From NCBI RefSeq assembly GCF_014648895.1, contig NZ_BMRZ01000002.1, positions 806,001-870,000 of the forward strand: 64,000 nt of DNA, read 5' to 3'. Positions within the stretch are counted from its first letter, which is position 1. Each line of letters opens with the position of its first letter. The notes below the pieces were generated by a model, which saw nothing but the letters and a program-made list of their open reading frames with translations, ran no database searches and was not told the origin of the DNA. Origin of the DNA: Streptomyces tanashiensis. Its GTDB lineage: Bacteria > Actinomycetota > Actinomycetes > Streptomycetales > Streptomycetaceae. Position numbers and translations under genes: made by a program. Shown here one piece after another: positions 9,150 through 17,401 of the stretch.

Positions 9150-10105
9150 ACGGAGGAACTCCTCGATCCGAGGGTGATCCGCGGGTCGACCAGTGGCAGC
9201 AGGAGGTCGACGACCAGGTTCACGGTCATGAAGAGAGCGACGATGATCAAGGAGATTGCCTGGACGGTCGGGAAGTCCTTGGTCGTGGTGGACAGCTCCA
9301 GGAGCTGGCCGACGCCGCCGATGCTGAACGCGGTCTCCACGAGGATGGTGCAGACCAGGAGGGTGGAGACGATGAGTCCGCCGGTGGTGAGGACGGTGCC
9401 CAGCGAGTTGCGGAACACATGGCGGCGGATGACCTGGCTCTCGGGGACGCCGCGGCTGCGGGCGACGGTGACGTGCTCGCTGTCGAGGGCTTCGACCATG
9501 GCGGAGCGGGTGACCCGGGCGAGCATGCCGATCAGATAGAGCGCGAGGGCGATCGCCGGCAGGGTGAGGTGCCAGACCTTGTCGACGAAGCCCTCGCCGG
9601 ATCCGCTGCTGGGGAACCAGCCGAGGTTGACGGCGAAGAGGCCCTGGAGGAGGACGGCGGCGACGAAGGACGGGGTGCCGACGGCGAAGGTGGTGCCGAC
9701 CAGGATGGCCGAGTCGGTGCCGCCGCCGCGTACGGCGGCGATCCATCCCAGCACCAGGCCGATCACCGCGACGACGGCCAGCGCCATCACGACGAGCAGC
9801 AGCGTGGTGGGGAGGCGGTCGGCCAGGAGCCGGGAGACGTCGGTGCGGTAGGTGATGGACCGTCCGAAGTCCCCTTGGACGATGTCGCCGAGCCAGCTGA
9901 GGTAGCGGACGAAGAAGGGGTCGTCCAGGTGGTACTGGGCGTTGATCGCGGCGAGGGCCTCCGGCGACGCGGAGCGTCCGGAGAGCAGGAAGCTGGCGGG
10001 GTTGCCCGGGGCCAGGTACATGGCCCCGAAGACCACGAACGACGCACCGAGCAGGGTGGCGGCCATCTCCGCCACCCGGCGTACGGCGAATCTCACGAAG
10101 TTCAC
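9146..10105 (-). CDS. Oligopeptide/nickel-type ABC importer, permease B
   Basis: 319 aa, DppB/OppB type, with about six membrane segments. Visible landmarks are LAPGNPASFLL after the first helix, YLSWLGDIVQGDFGRSI, and the coupling region ARSRGVPESQVIRRHVFRNS. The GTG start overlaps the stop of the binding-protein gene by 4 bp (GTGA), so the pair is translationally coupled. A much longer reading frame continues upstream but is only the shadow of the binding protein and deiminase genes. Confidence 0.9.
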   Translation of the reverse strand: MNFVRFAVRRVAEMAATLLGASFVVFGAMYLAPGNPASFLLSGRSASPEALAAINAQYHLDDPFFVRYLSWLGDIVQGDFGRSITYRTDVSRLLADRLPTTLLLVVMALAVVAVIGLVLGWIAAVRGGGTDSAILVGTTFAVGTPSFVAAVLLQGLFAVNLGWFPSSGSGEGFVDKVWHLTLPAIALALYLIGMLARVTRSAMVEALDSEHVTVARSRGVPESQVIRRHVFRNSLGTVLTTGGLIVSTLLVCTILVETAFSIGGVGQLLELSTTTKDFPTVQAISLIIVALFMTVNLVVDLLLPLVDPRITLGSRSSSV

Positions 10106-11778
10106 TTCGCGGCTCCCGCGTCCGCCGCGCCGACGTCCGCGGCCCACGGGTAGTACATGTACGCGATGGTGGTGGGGGCGCCGGTGATCCTCTTGTTGAG
10201 GAAGACGGCGGTGGGCCACTCGGCGACGGGGATCCACGGGAGCTGCTCGGCCACCCGCTTCTGCAGCTCGGCCTCGATCTTCATCCGCTGCTCCGGCTCG
10301 TAGACGGAGGTGGCCTGGTCGACGAGCGCGTCGTAGCCCTTGTCGCTGTAGTCGGCGAAGTTCAGGTAGGCGCCGGTCTTGAAGTTCGTCAGCAGGTCCA
10401 GCGGGTCGGTGATCGAGTCGTAGTAGGTGAGCGGGAACATGTCGATGCCCTCGCGCGCCTCGGGGTCGGTGAAGAGCGCCGTGAAGGCGTTGGGCGCGAT
10501 CGTCTTGAGGTTGATCTTCAGCCCGATCTGCGTGCCCGCGGCCTGGATCGCGGTGGCGAGCAGGGAGACGTCCTGGCCGATGGAGCTGGTGGCGACGGTG
10601 AGGGTCTTGCCCGTGGCGCCGGCCTCCTTGATCAGCGCCTTGGCCTTCTCGAGGTCCGGGGTGGCCGGCGGCAGCGCGCCGAAGGCGGCCTGCCGGGTCT
10701 GCTCCGAGGCTCCGGCCCAGGCGGCACGGGTGGTGAGCGAGGTGGTGACGGTGCCCGCGCCGCCGAGCCCGGCCTTGACGAACCCGGCCCGGTCGAGGGC
10801 GAGGGAGAGTGCCTTGCGGACGCGGAGGTCGCCGAGCGGGCCGTGCATGTTGGTGACGTTGACGTTGACCGTGCTCAGGCCCTCGCCGAAGTACAGGGTG
10901 CCGAGGCCGCTGTCGCGCAGCCGGCCGTAGCTCTCGGTGGGGATGAGGTAGCCGCCGTCGACCTCGCCGCTGAGCATGGCGTTGGTGCGCGCCGAGGGGT
11001 CGGTCAGGAAGCGGAAGACGGCCTTCTTCGCCTTGGCCTTGGTGCCCCAGTAGCCGTCGAAGCGCTCGAGCTCGATGGACTGGCCCTTGCTCCATGTGCC
11101 GAGCTTGAAGGGGCCGGTGCAGGCGAGGTCGCCGGTGGTGCCGTAGTCCTTGCCCGCCGCCTGGACGCCGGCCTTGGAGGCGACGACGCCCGCGGCGGTC
11201 GCCATGTACTGGGGGAACTGGGAGTCCGGCTTCTTGAGCTTGACGGTGACCTGGAGCGGGCCGGTCTTCGTTATGGACGTGACGTTCTGGAAGTTCTGGG
11301 CCCAGGCGGCGGCGTTGTTCGGGTCCCGCTGCCGGCCGAGGCTGTAGACCACGTCGTCGGCGGTCATCACCTTGCCGTCGTGGAAGCGCACGCCGGCGCG
11401 CAGGTCGTAGACCCAGGTGGTGGGGTCCGGGTTGGAGGCCTTGCGCGCGAGGCCGGGCTGCAGGGTGAGCCCCGGTGTCCAGCGCATGAGGCTCTCGCAC
11501 ACGTTGGACAGGACGGTGTTCTGCGGGTAGTCGAACGCGAGCGTGTAGTCGAGCGTCGGCGGCTCGGCGTAGACGGCCCAGGTGAAGGAGTCGATCTCCC
11601 CGCGGGCGGGGGGCGTCGAGGCGGAGAGCTCGGCCTCGGATCCGCCGATGCCGGCGTCCTTCGGCGGGCCCGAGCAGGCCGCGAGGGCCACGAGGGAGGT
11701 CAGGGCGGCCGTCGTCACGGCGATCCGTCCGCGCCTGCCGCGCGGGCGTCTGCTGCCGGGAGGCAGGGGTGTGGTCAT
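10102..11778 (-). CDS. Solute-binding lipoprotein, family 5 (peptide/nickel type)
   Basis: A 558-aa extracytoplasmic binding protein. It has a basic N-terminus, a hydrophobic stretch and a lipobox (LVALAACSG), so it should be lipid-anchored outside the cell. Family 5 features include LMRWTPGLTLQPGLA, VRFHDGKVMTADDVVYSL and ACTGPFKLGTW. It feeds the permease pair encoded next. Family 5 proteins bind peptides, nickel chelates, opines and other cationic amines. Given the deiminases on both sides, agmatine or a carbamoylated product is a fair guess. Nickel for the nearby urease is an alternative. Confidence 0.9.
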   Translation of the reverse strand: MTTPLPPGSRRPRGRRGRIAVTTAALTSLVALAACSGPPKDAGIGGSEAELSASTPPARGEIDSFTWAVYAEPPTLDYTLAFDYPQNTVLSNVCESLMRWTPGLTLQPGLARKASNPDPTTWVYDLRAGVRFHDGKVMTADDVVYSLGRQRDPNNAAAWAQNFQNVTSITKTGPLQVTVKLKKPDSQFPQYMATAAGVVASKAGVQAAGKDYGTTGDLACTGPFKLGTWSKGQSIELERFDGYWGTKAKAKKAVFRFLTDPSARTNAMLSGEVDGGYLIPTESYGRLRDSGLGTLYFGEGLSTVNVNVTNMHGPLGDLRVRKALSLALDRAGFVKAGLGGAGTVTTSLTTRAAWAGASEQTRQAAFGALPPATPDLEKAKALIKEAGATGKTLTVATSSIGQDVSLLATAIQAAGTQIGLKINLKTIAPNAFTALFTDPEAREGIDMFPLTYYDSITDPLDLLTNFKTGAYLNFADYSDKGYDALVDQATSVYEPEQRMKIEAELQKRVAEQLPWIPVAEWPTAVFLNKRITGAPTTIAYMYYPWAADVGAADAGAAK

Positions 11779-11856
11779 CGTCGCGCTCTCTTTCCGTGAG
11801 GGGTGCGGGGGCCGGAGGGCCGCTGGAGCGGCCCTCCGGGAGCGGTCCGTACTCGG

Positions 11857-12870
11857 TCAGGCGGTCGCGGGCACGGCGGGGACCTGCTGCGTGATGCAGT
11901 GGACCCCGCCGCCGCCGTAGGCGATCGCGGGCGCCCGCACCCCGACGACCTTGCGGCCGGGGTACGCCTCGGCGATGACCGCGAGCGCTTCGTCGTCCTG
12001 GGGCACACCGGCCACCGGGACGACGACGCCGCCGTTGGCCACGTAGTAGTTCAGGTAGGACACCTCGACCTCGCCGCCGGCGATGTCGACGAATGCCACC
12101 TGCGGGACGTCGATGATCTCGAACGGCCGTCCCTTGGCATCGGTCGTGGCCTCGAGCACCGCGCGGTTGGCACGCATCCGGGCGTAGTCGGGGTGAGAGG
12201 GGTCGTCGGGCAGGGAGACGACGACCTTGCCGGGAGCGGCGAAGGCGCAGACGCCGTCGACGTGCCCGTCGGTCTCCGTGTCCAGTAGACCGCCGTACGG
12301 AAGCCAGACAACCTTGTCGGCCCCGAGCTGGGATTTCAGTTCCGTCTCGATCTCGTCCCTGTTCATCCCGGGGTTCCGGTTGGGGTGGAGCAGGCACTGC
12401 TCGGTGGTGATCAGGGTGCCTTCGCCGTCGACCGTGATCGCCCCGCCCTCGAGGATCATGTCGGAGGGGATGCGCTCGACGCCCAGGTGCTCCAGGAGGA
12501 GGCCGCTGATCCGGTCGTCGGAGTCGTACGGGCTGTGCTTGCGGCCCCAGGCGTTGAAGCGGAAGTCCACTCCCGCGCGGTTGCCGTCGCCGTCGAGCAC
12601 GAAGATCGGGGCGGAGTCCCGGAACCACGAGTCGTCCTGCGGGATCTCCACGACGGTGATCCCGTCACCGCACTTCGTCCGGGCCTCGTCGCCGTGGCCG
12701 GGCGGCGCGACCATGGTCACGGGCTCGAACGCGGCGATGGCGCGGGCGACGTTCGCGTACTCCTCCTTGACGTCGTTCAGCACGCTGCCCCACAGGTCCT
12801 CCCGGACCGGCCAGGCCATGAGGCACCCCTCGTGTGCGGACCACTCGGCAGGCATACGGAATGCAGTCAT
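11857..12870 (-). CDS. aguA: Cytosolic agmatine deiminase (paralogue 3)
   Basis: 337 aa without a signal peptide; this is the copy closest in layout to housekeeping agmatine deiminases (start MTAFRMPAEW, then HEGCLMAWP). Catalytic landmarks are DSWFRDSAP, LEGGAITVDG, DGHVDG and GGGGVHCITQQ, with the nucleophile at about C325. The product N-carbamoylputrescine would normally go to a nitrilase-type amidohydrolase (AguB), which is absent from the window. ATG at 12870 is preferred over the adjacent GTG at 12873 by family alignment. It is first in the operon with the ABC importer and paralogue 2, downstream of operator copies B and C. Confidence 0.9.
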   Translation of the reverse strand: MTAFRMPAEWSAHEGCLMAWPVREDLWGSVLNDVKEEYANVARAIAAFEPVTMVAPPGHGDEARTKCGDGITVVEIPQDDSWFRDSAPIFVLDGDGNRAGVDFRFNAWGRKHSPYDSDDRISGLLLEHLGVERIPSDMILEGGAITVDGEGTLITTEQCLLHPNRNPGMNRDEIETELKSQLGADKVVWLPYGGLLDTETDGHVDGVCAFAAPGKVVVSLPDDPSHPDYARMRANRAVLEATTDAKGRPFEIIDVPQVAFVDIAGGEVEVSYLNYYVANGGVVVPVAGVPQDDEALAVIAEAYPGRKVVGVRAPAIAYGGGGVHCITQQVPAVPATA

Positions 12871-12964
12871 CACGGGTCTCTCTTCGTTTCGCCAGAAGTA
12901 CCCGTCGGCGGTGGCCGGCTCAGCCTGGCGGAAGCGCGGGACGGGTACGCGGTGTGAACAGCAT

Positions 12965-12998
12965 CCTCCTCTCGACTGAAAATTCAGTCAAGAGGAGG
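12965..12998. promoter_or_regulatory. TetR-type operator, copy B, inside a longer dyad
   Basis: A perfect copy of the island palindrome (GACTGAA-aa-TTCAGTC) occupies 12974-12989, about 103 bp before the cytosolic deiminase start. The symmetry extends outward: the 16-base arms match except for one pair, reaching CCTCCTCT on the left and AGAGGAGG on the right. Confidence 0.85.
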
Positions 12999-13005
12999 GG
13001 CAGGG

Positions 13006-13021
13006 TTTTGAAAATTCGGTC
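13006..13021. promoter_or_regulatory. Degenerate second operator, copy C (10 of 14 arm bases)
   Basis: TTTTGAA-aa-TTCGGTC lies 32 bp from copy B, between the urease stop and the deiminase promoter. Only one half-site is well kept. The same pairing of a strong and a weak copy occurs near 5.2 kb. Confidence 0.5.
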
Positions 13022-13050
13022 AACCGGTGGTTCCGGTCAGCCGCTGCGGG

Positions 13051-14787
13051 TCACAGGAAGTACAGACGGCTCAGCGAGACCTGCTGCGCCGGCTCGGAGC
13101 GCATCGGGTCGCCGTCGAGGGTCACGAGGCCGCTGCGAGGATCGACGTCCACCTCTCCGAGGCGGGCGTTGTGCAGCATGTCGGCCGGACCGATGCCACG
13201 GGTGCCCCGAACGGCCACCCGGCGGCGACGGGTCGACATCGCGTCGAGGCCGAGGTCGGCGGCGGCGCGGCTGACGAAGGCGACGGACAGCTCGGCCGGA
13301 GCGGCACCGTGGGCGCCGAACAGGGGGCCCAGGACCAGGGGCTCACAAGTGTCGGTGGCGGCGTTCGGATCGCCCGTGACGCCGTAGGCCGGGAAGCCCG
13401 ATTTCAGGACCGTCTGTGGCTTGGCGCCGAAGAACGGCGGGCGCCAGAGCACGATGTCGGCGAGCTTGCCGATCTCGATCGAGCCGACCTCGTGGGCGAG
13501 GCCGTGGGCGATCGCCGGGTTGATGGTGAGCTTGGCGATGTAGCGGAGCACGCGCGCGTTGTCGTCGTGCGCGCCGTCGCCCTCCAGGGGGCCCAGCTCG
13601 GCCTTCATCTTCCCGGCCATCGCGAACGTGCGCCGGACGGTCTCCCCCGCCCGGCCCATGCCCTGCGCGTCGGACGAGGTGATCCCGATCGCGCCGAGGT
13701 CGTGCAGGACGTCCTCCGCGCCCATCGTTCCGGCCCTGATCCGGTCGCGGGCCATGGCGGCGTCGCCCGGGAGGTCCGTCTTGAGCGCGTGGACGGAGAC
13801 GATCATCCCGTAGTGCTCGGCGACCGCGTCGCGGCCGAAGGGCAGGGTGGGGTTGGTGGAGGAGCCGATGACGTTCGGCACGCCCGCCATCTTCAGGACG
13901 TCGGGGACGTGACCGCCGCCGCAGCCCTCGATGTGGAAGGCGTGGATCGTACGGCCTTCGAGCACCTTCAGGGTGTCCTCGACCGAGAGGCACTCGTTCA
14001 GGCCGTCCGAGTGCAGGGCGACCTGGACGTCGTGCTCCTCGGCGACCCGCAGGGCCGTGTCGAGGGCCCGGGTGTGGGCGCCCATGTCCTCGTGGACCTT
14101 GAAGCCGCAGGCGCCGCCCTCGGCGAGCGCCTCGACCAGCGGAGCCTCCTCGGAGGCGGAGCCGCGGGCCAGGAAGCCGATGTTGACCGGCCACGCGTCG
14201 AAGGCGTCGAACCCGAGCCTCAGCGCCCACGGCGAGTTCACGCCGACGCCCCAGCTCGGCCCGATCTCCTGGCCGATGATCGTGGTGACCCCGGAGGCGA
14301 GGGACGCCTCCATGATCCGCGGGGAGAGCAGATGGACATGTGTGTCGATCGCGCCCGCGGTGGCGATCAGCCCCTCCCCCGGGATCATCGTGGTGCCGGT
14401 GCCCACGACGACGTCGACGCCGTCGAGGGTGTCGGGGTTTCCGGCCCGCCCGATGGCGTGGATCCGGCCCTCGCGGATGCCGACGGACACCTTGCGGATC
14501 CCGAGCACGGCGTCGATCACCAGAACGTTGGTGATCACGACGTCGCAGGTCTCCCGGACGGCCGCCGCCTTGAGGTGCATGCCGTCACGGGCGGTCTTGC
14601 CGAAACCGGCCAGGAACTCGTCGCCGTACGCCTGCGCGTCCGACTCCACGCGGACGACGAGTCCGGAGTCCCCGAGCCTGACCCTGTCCCCCGCGCGGGG
14701 GCCGTGCACGGTCGCGTACTCCTGCGGATCGATGTGCCGGCCGGTGCCGGGCTCGCAGTGGTCGCCGTGCCTGGTGGGCCTGCTCAT
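13051..14787 (-). CDS. ureC: Divergent urease alpha subunit (UreC-like)
   Basis: 578 aa, usual length for UreC. Nickel and catalytic residues can be placed: H150 and H152 (DTHVH), carbamylated lysine K230 (GFKVHED), H232, H259, H285 (AFHIEGCGGGH), H333 and D373 (SSDAQGMGR). The mobile-flap Cys of ordinary ureases is replaced: SVHAL stands where VCHHL is usual, giving V332 and A334 around the kept H333. The metal region also differs (GQEIGPSWG). Urea hydrolysis to ammonia and CO2 is expected, but specificity may be altered. No UreD/E/F/G accessory genes are nearby. It overlaps the UreA/B fusion gene by 4 bp. Confidence 0.88.
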   Translation of the reverse strand: MSRPTRHGDHCEPGTGRHIDPQEYATVHGPRAGDRVRLGDSGLVVRVESDAQAYGDEFLAGFGKTARDGMHLKAAAVRETCDVVITNVLVIDAVLGIRKVSVGIREGRIHAIGRAGNPDTLDGVDVVVGTGTTMIPGEGLIATAGAIDTHVHLLSPRIMEASLASGVTTIIGQEIGPSWGVGVNSPWALRLGFDAFDAWPVNIGFLARGSASEEAPLVEALAEGGACGFKVHEDMGAHTRALDTALRVAEEHDVQVALHSDGLNECLSVEDTLKVLEGRTIHAFHIEGCGGGHVPDVLKMAGVPNVIGSSTNPTLPFGRDAVAEHYGMIVSVHALKTDLPGDAAMARDRIRAGTMGAEDVLHDLGAIGITSSDAQGMGRAGETVRRTFAMAGKMKAELGPLEGDGAHDDNARVLRYIAKLTINPAIAHGLAHEVGSIEIGKLADIVLWRPPFFGAKPQTVLKSGFPAYGVTGDPNAATDTCEPLVLGPLFGAHGAAPAELSVAFVSRAAADLGLDAMSTRRRRVAVRGTRGIGPADMLHNARLGEVDVDPRSGLVTLDGDPMRSEPAQQVSLSRLYFL

Positions 14788-15386
14788 CGCCCCACCCCTT
14801 CCGCTCCCAGGTACCCGCAGGCGGCGGCGCGCTTCAGCGCCTCGGCCTTCGCGCCGGGCGCGTCCAGCGGCCCGTCGACCAGGCCCGCGAAGCCGATGGC
14901 GATCCGGTCTCCGCCCATCGGTACGAGTCCGACTTCGACGACGGCACCGGGGTCGAACCGGGTGGACGACCCGGCCGGAGCGGCGAGCCTCATGCCGTAG
15001 GCGGCGGACCGGTCGAAGTCGAGACGCGGGTTCGCCTCGAAGAAGTGGAAGTGCGAGGTCACGCTGACCGGGACCGCGGCCGCGTTGCGGACCCACAGGG
15101 TGGTCACCGCTTGCGGTTCCGGCAGGGCGTCCGTGTGGGGCAGGACGGCTCCGGGGGCGCCGTCGTCGTGCTCCACGTCGCCGAAGGGGGCGCTGATGAC
15201 GGCGAGCCGGGTGCCGTCGTCGAACACCGCCTCGACCTGGATCTCCGTCACGACGTCGGTGACGCCGGGGAGCACGTCGTCCGGGCGGAGGACGTTCCGG
15301 CCGCGGTCGAGGGCCTCGGCGAGGTGGAGCCCGTCGCGCGCGGCCTCGCAGACCGTGTCGGCGATCAGGGCGGTCGCCTCGGGCAC
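14784..15386 (-). CDS. ureAB: Fused urease gamma/beta subunits (UreAB), N-terminus short
   Basis: 200 aa from the GTG reading VPEATALIADTV. The first part, to about residue 70, aligns with UreA (EAARDG, then VLPGVTDVVTEIQVEAVFDDG). The rest is UreB (SHFHFFEANPRLDFDRSAAYGMRL). The usual first 20-25 residues of UreA are missing. In-frame codons upstream still read SQLARTRLERGLRLN, but a TGA follows with no start codon between, so either this GTG is used or the 5' end is damaged. The TetR gene ends only 90 bp upstream, so the native UreA start may have been lost by a rearrangement. Translation start is uncertain. Confidence 0.75.
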   Translation of the reverse strand: MPEATALIADTVCEAARDGLHLAEALDRGRNVLRPDDVLPGVTDVVTEIQVEAVFDDGTRLAVISAPFGDVEHDDGAPGAVLPHTDALPEPQAVTTLWVRNAAAVPVSVTSHFHFFEANPRLDFDRSAAYGMRLAAPAGSSTRFDPGAVVEVGLVPMGGDRIAIGFAGLVDGPLDAPGAKAEALKRAAACGYLGAEGVGR

Positions 15387-15475
15387 ATTGAGCCGCAGCC
15401 CGCGCTCCAGGCGGGTCCGGGCGAGCTGGGAGGGGTCTACGCGCCGCGGTCAGGGGCCCGCGAGGGCACGGATGG

Positions 15476-16054
15476 TCACCGGCCGAGCCGTTCGAGCTCG
15501 GCGTCGATGGCGTCGCTCATCAGGGTCCTGGCGTGGGCGATCTGGAGCGTGCCGCTGAGCCAGCGCATGCTGAGGCCCTCCAGGAGGGCGGTGAGCCGTT
15601 CGGCGGAGGCCGTGAGGGCGACGGCCGGGGCCATCGGCCTGACCTGGCCGAGCAGCGCCGCCACCTCCTGGACCCAGACCAGAGTGGCTCTCGCCAGGTC
15701 CTCACGGAGGAGGTCGTCGAAGACGGCGCTCGCCCTCAGCTCGCCCCAGGCGCTGCTGTTCTCCCTGACCTCGGTCGAGTCCTGGAGTTCGAGGAGGAGC
15801 GTCTGGTCCAGTTCCTCGCGCGGGCTGAGCGGCTCGGCGTCCGGATCGCGGTGGGTCGTGTAGCGCTCGGCTCGGTCGTTGATGAACTCCAGCGTCTTGC
15901 TCAGGATCCCGGCGCGGTCCTTGAAGTGGTAGTAGATGAGCGCCGTGGACACCCCCGCCTCGGCCGCGAGCTCCTCCACGCGCAGGCCGCGGACCCCGCG
16001 CCGGGCGATCACCCGGGCGGCGGCTTCCAGGATCTGAGTGCTTCGAGACGCCAT
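15476..16054 (-). CDS. TetR-family regulator (copy 1) heading the urease unit
   Basis: 192 aa. The N-terminal helix-turn-helix reads VEELAAEAGVSTALIYYHF, followed by KDRAGIL. It is closely similar along its whole length to the TetR protein at 22.1 kb, and the recognition helix is identical, so both should bind the same DNA. The palindrome GACTGAA-N2-TTCAGTC found before the deiminase units is the obvious candidate. No copy lies in the 156 bp upstream of this gene, so it may not regulate itself. It is 90 bp upstream of, and in line with, the urease genes. Confidence 0.88.
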   Translation of the reverse strand: MASRSTQILEAAARVIARRGVRGLRVEELAAEAGVSTALIYYHFKDRAGILSKTLEFINDRAERYTTHRDPDAEPLSPREELDQTLLLELQDSTEVRENSSAWGELRASAVFDDLLREDLARATLVWVQEVAALLGQVRPMAPAVALTASAERLTALLEGLSMRWLSGTLQIAHARTLMSDAIDAELERLGR

Positions 16055-16210
16055 GGCCCGAACCCTACCGGGCGTCTCCCGCGCCCGGAATCACGGAGCC
16101 GGTCCCTGGTCGGAAGAGACGTGACCGGCCGCCGCACGGACAACTTTCGTTGCCACGGTGTGGCCGATCGGTACTACTGGACGGCCGCTCCCCCGTTCAA
16201 GGCTGTCCCC

Positions 16211-17401
16211 ATGCAAGACCTCCTGAAGTACGAAGAGAGTACGGACAGCGGAGAACGGTCGGCCGGCGCCCACCGCGGAGGGCGCAAGAGGGTGCCCGTG
16301 TCCGTGAAGGTGCTGGCGGCCGCGGCCGGTCTGGGTCTCCTGCTGCTGGCGGTGCTCGGCTCCCCGGACAGACCCCTGAGCTCGTCGCCCGAGGTCATCG
16401 GCGAACGGGAGATGGTGCGCATCACCGGTCCGAGCGGGCGAAGTGCCGAGGTTCTCGCCCTGATCGACACCGGTGCGTCGGCGTCGTCGGTGGACACGGC
16501 GCTGGCGAAGGAGCTCGGTTTCGACCTCGACTCGGCCCCCAGGATCACCGTGGGCTCGGCACTCGGCCGCGAGAAGCGCCCGGTGGTCGACACCACCGTG
16601 CGGCTGGCCGGCCGGTCGTTCGTCGCCAAGCTCAGCGTCAACAACCGCTCCAGGCGTGAGACCCCCGTCCTGCTCGGCCGGCAGGAGGTCCAGGGCCTCC
16701 ACGTGGCGGTGGGCAAGCGGCTGCTCACGCAGCCCGACTCGACCGCCGCGCCCTCGGCCCTGCGGATCCTGTTCGCGAAGGCACCGGCGATCGACCCCGT
16801 GTCGATGATGGCGCTGCTTCCTCTGGCGGCCCTGCTGATCGTGGTGCTCCGGGTGGTCGTCGGACTGAACACGCTGGGCACCTTCAGCCCCGTACTCCTT
16901 GCGCTGGCCTACGCACAGGCCGGCCTGCCCCTGGGCGTCCCCCTGACGCTCGTGATGTTCGCGCTCGGGTTCGCCATGCAGCCCCTGCTGCGCCGTCTGC
17001 ACCTTCCACGGGTCGCCCGGCTCGGCGTCCTGATCGCGGTGGTCACGTCGGGCCTTATCGCCGCCCAGCTCGGCCTGGGCAGTTTCGGGCTCTCCGACTC
17101 GTGGGGGATGTCGCTGCCGGTCGTCGTCACGGCCATCGTCACCGAGCGCCTGTGGGAGGCCTGGGATCTCGACGGCGTGCGGGCCGCGGCCACCGGAGCC
17201 GCCCTGACCATGGGCACGGCCGTCCTGGTGGCCCTGCTCCTCCTGACGCCGTACGTGCGCGAGGTCGCGGAGGCGGTGCCGCTGCAGCTCGCCGTCGTGT
17301 GCGCCGTGTGGACCTCGATCGCGGGTACGTACCAGGGACTCCGGCTGAGCGAGCTCTTCCGGTTCGCGCCCGCGGCCAAGAGGCAGGAGGCGAAGGCGTG
17401 A
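16211..17401 (+). CDS. RimB-like aspartyl peptidase domain fused to a 7-TM membrane domain
   Basis: 396 aa. After a basic segment and one membrane helix (about 31-50) comes an extracytoplasmic retropepsin-like domain with the DTGASASS active-site motif (D86), as in the RimB/ATP-dependent zinc protease family. The second half (about 190-375) has roughly seven membrane helices (PLAALLIVVLRVVVGLNTLG onward), like the 7-TM domain usually fused to an inactive transglutaminase. In proteobacteria these are separate genes next to a RimK-related ATP-grasp ligase; here protease and 7-TM parts are one protein and the ligase follows with a 4-bp overlap. It probably processes or senses an envelope peptide made by the ligase (inference). 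Confidence 0.75.
   Translation: MQDLLKYEESTDSGERSAGAHRGGRKRVPVSVKVLAAAAGLGLLLLAVLGSPDRPLSSSPEVIGEREMVRITGPSGRSAEVLALIDTGASASSVDTALAKELGFDLDSAPRITVGSALGREKRPVVDTTVRLAGRSFVAKLSVNNRSRRETPVLLGRQEVQGLHVAVGKRLLTQPDSTAAPSALRILFAKAPAIDPVSMMALLPLAALLIVVLRVVVGLNTLGTFSPVLLALAYAQAGLPLGVPLTLVMFALGFAMQPLLRRLHLPRVARLGVLIAVVTSGLIAAQLGLGSFGLSDSWGMSLPVVVTAIVTERLWEAWDLDGVRAAATGAALTMGTAVLVALLLLTPYVREVAEAVPLQLAVVCAVWTSIAGTYQGLRLSELFRFAPAAKRQEAKA

Noticed and set aside
9146..12628. A single 1160-residue protein on the minus strand
   Set aside because: Only its last 319 residues (permease B) are real; the rest is an out-of-frame reading of the binding protein and deiminase genes.
15387..15475. A frameshift restoring a full UreA N-terminus
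   Set aside because: None of the three frames in the 89 bp before the GTG encodes the usual UreA start; the in-frame codons hit TGA. There is not enough room for the missing residues, so it is reported as short, not frameshifted.
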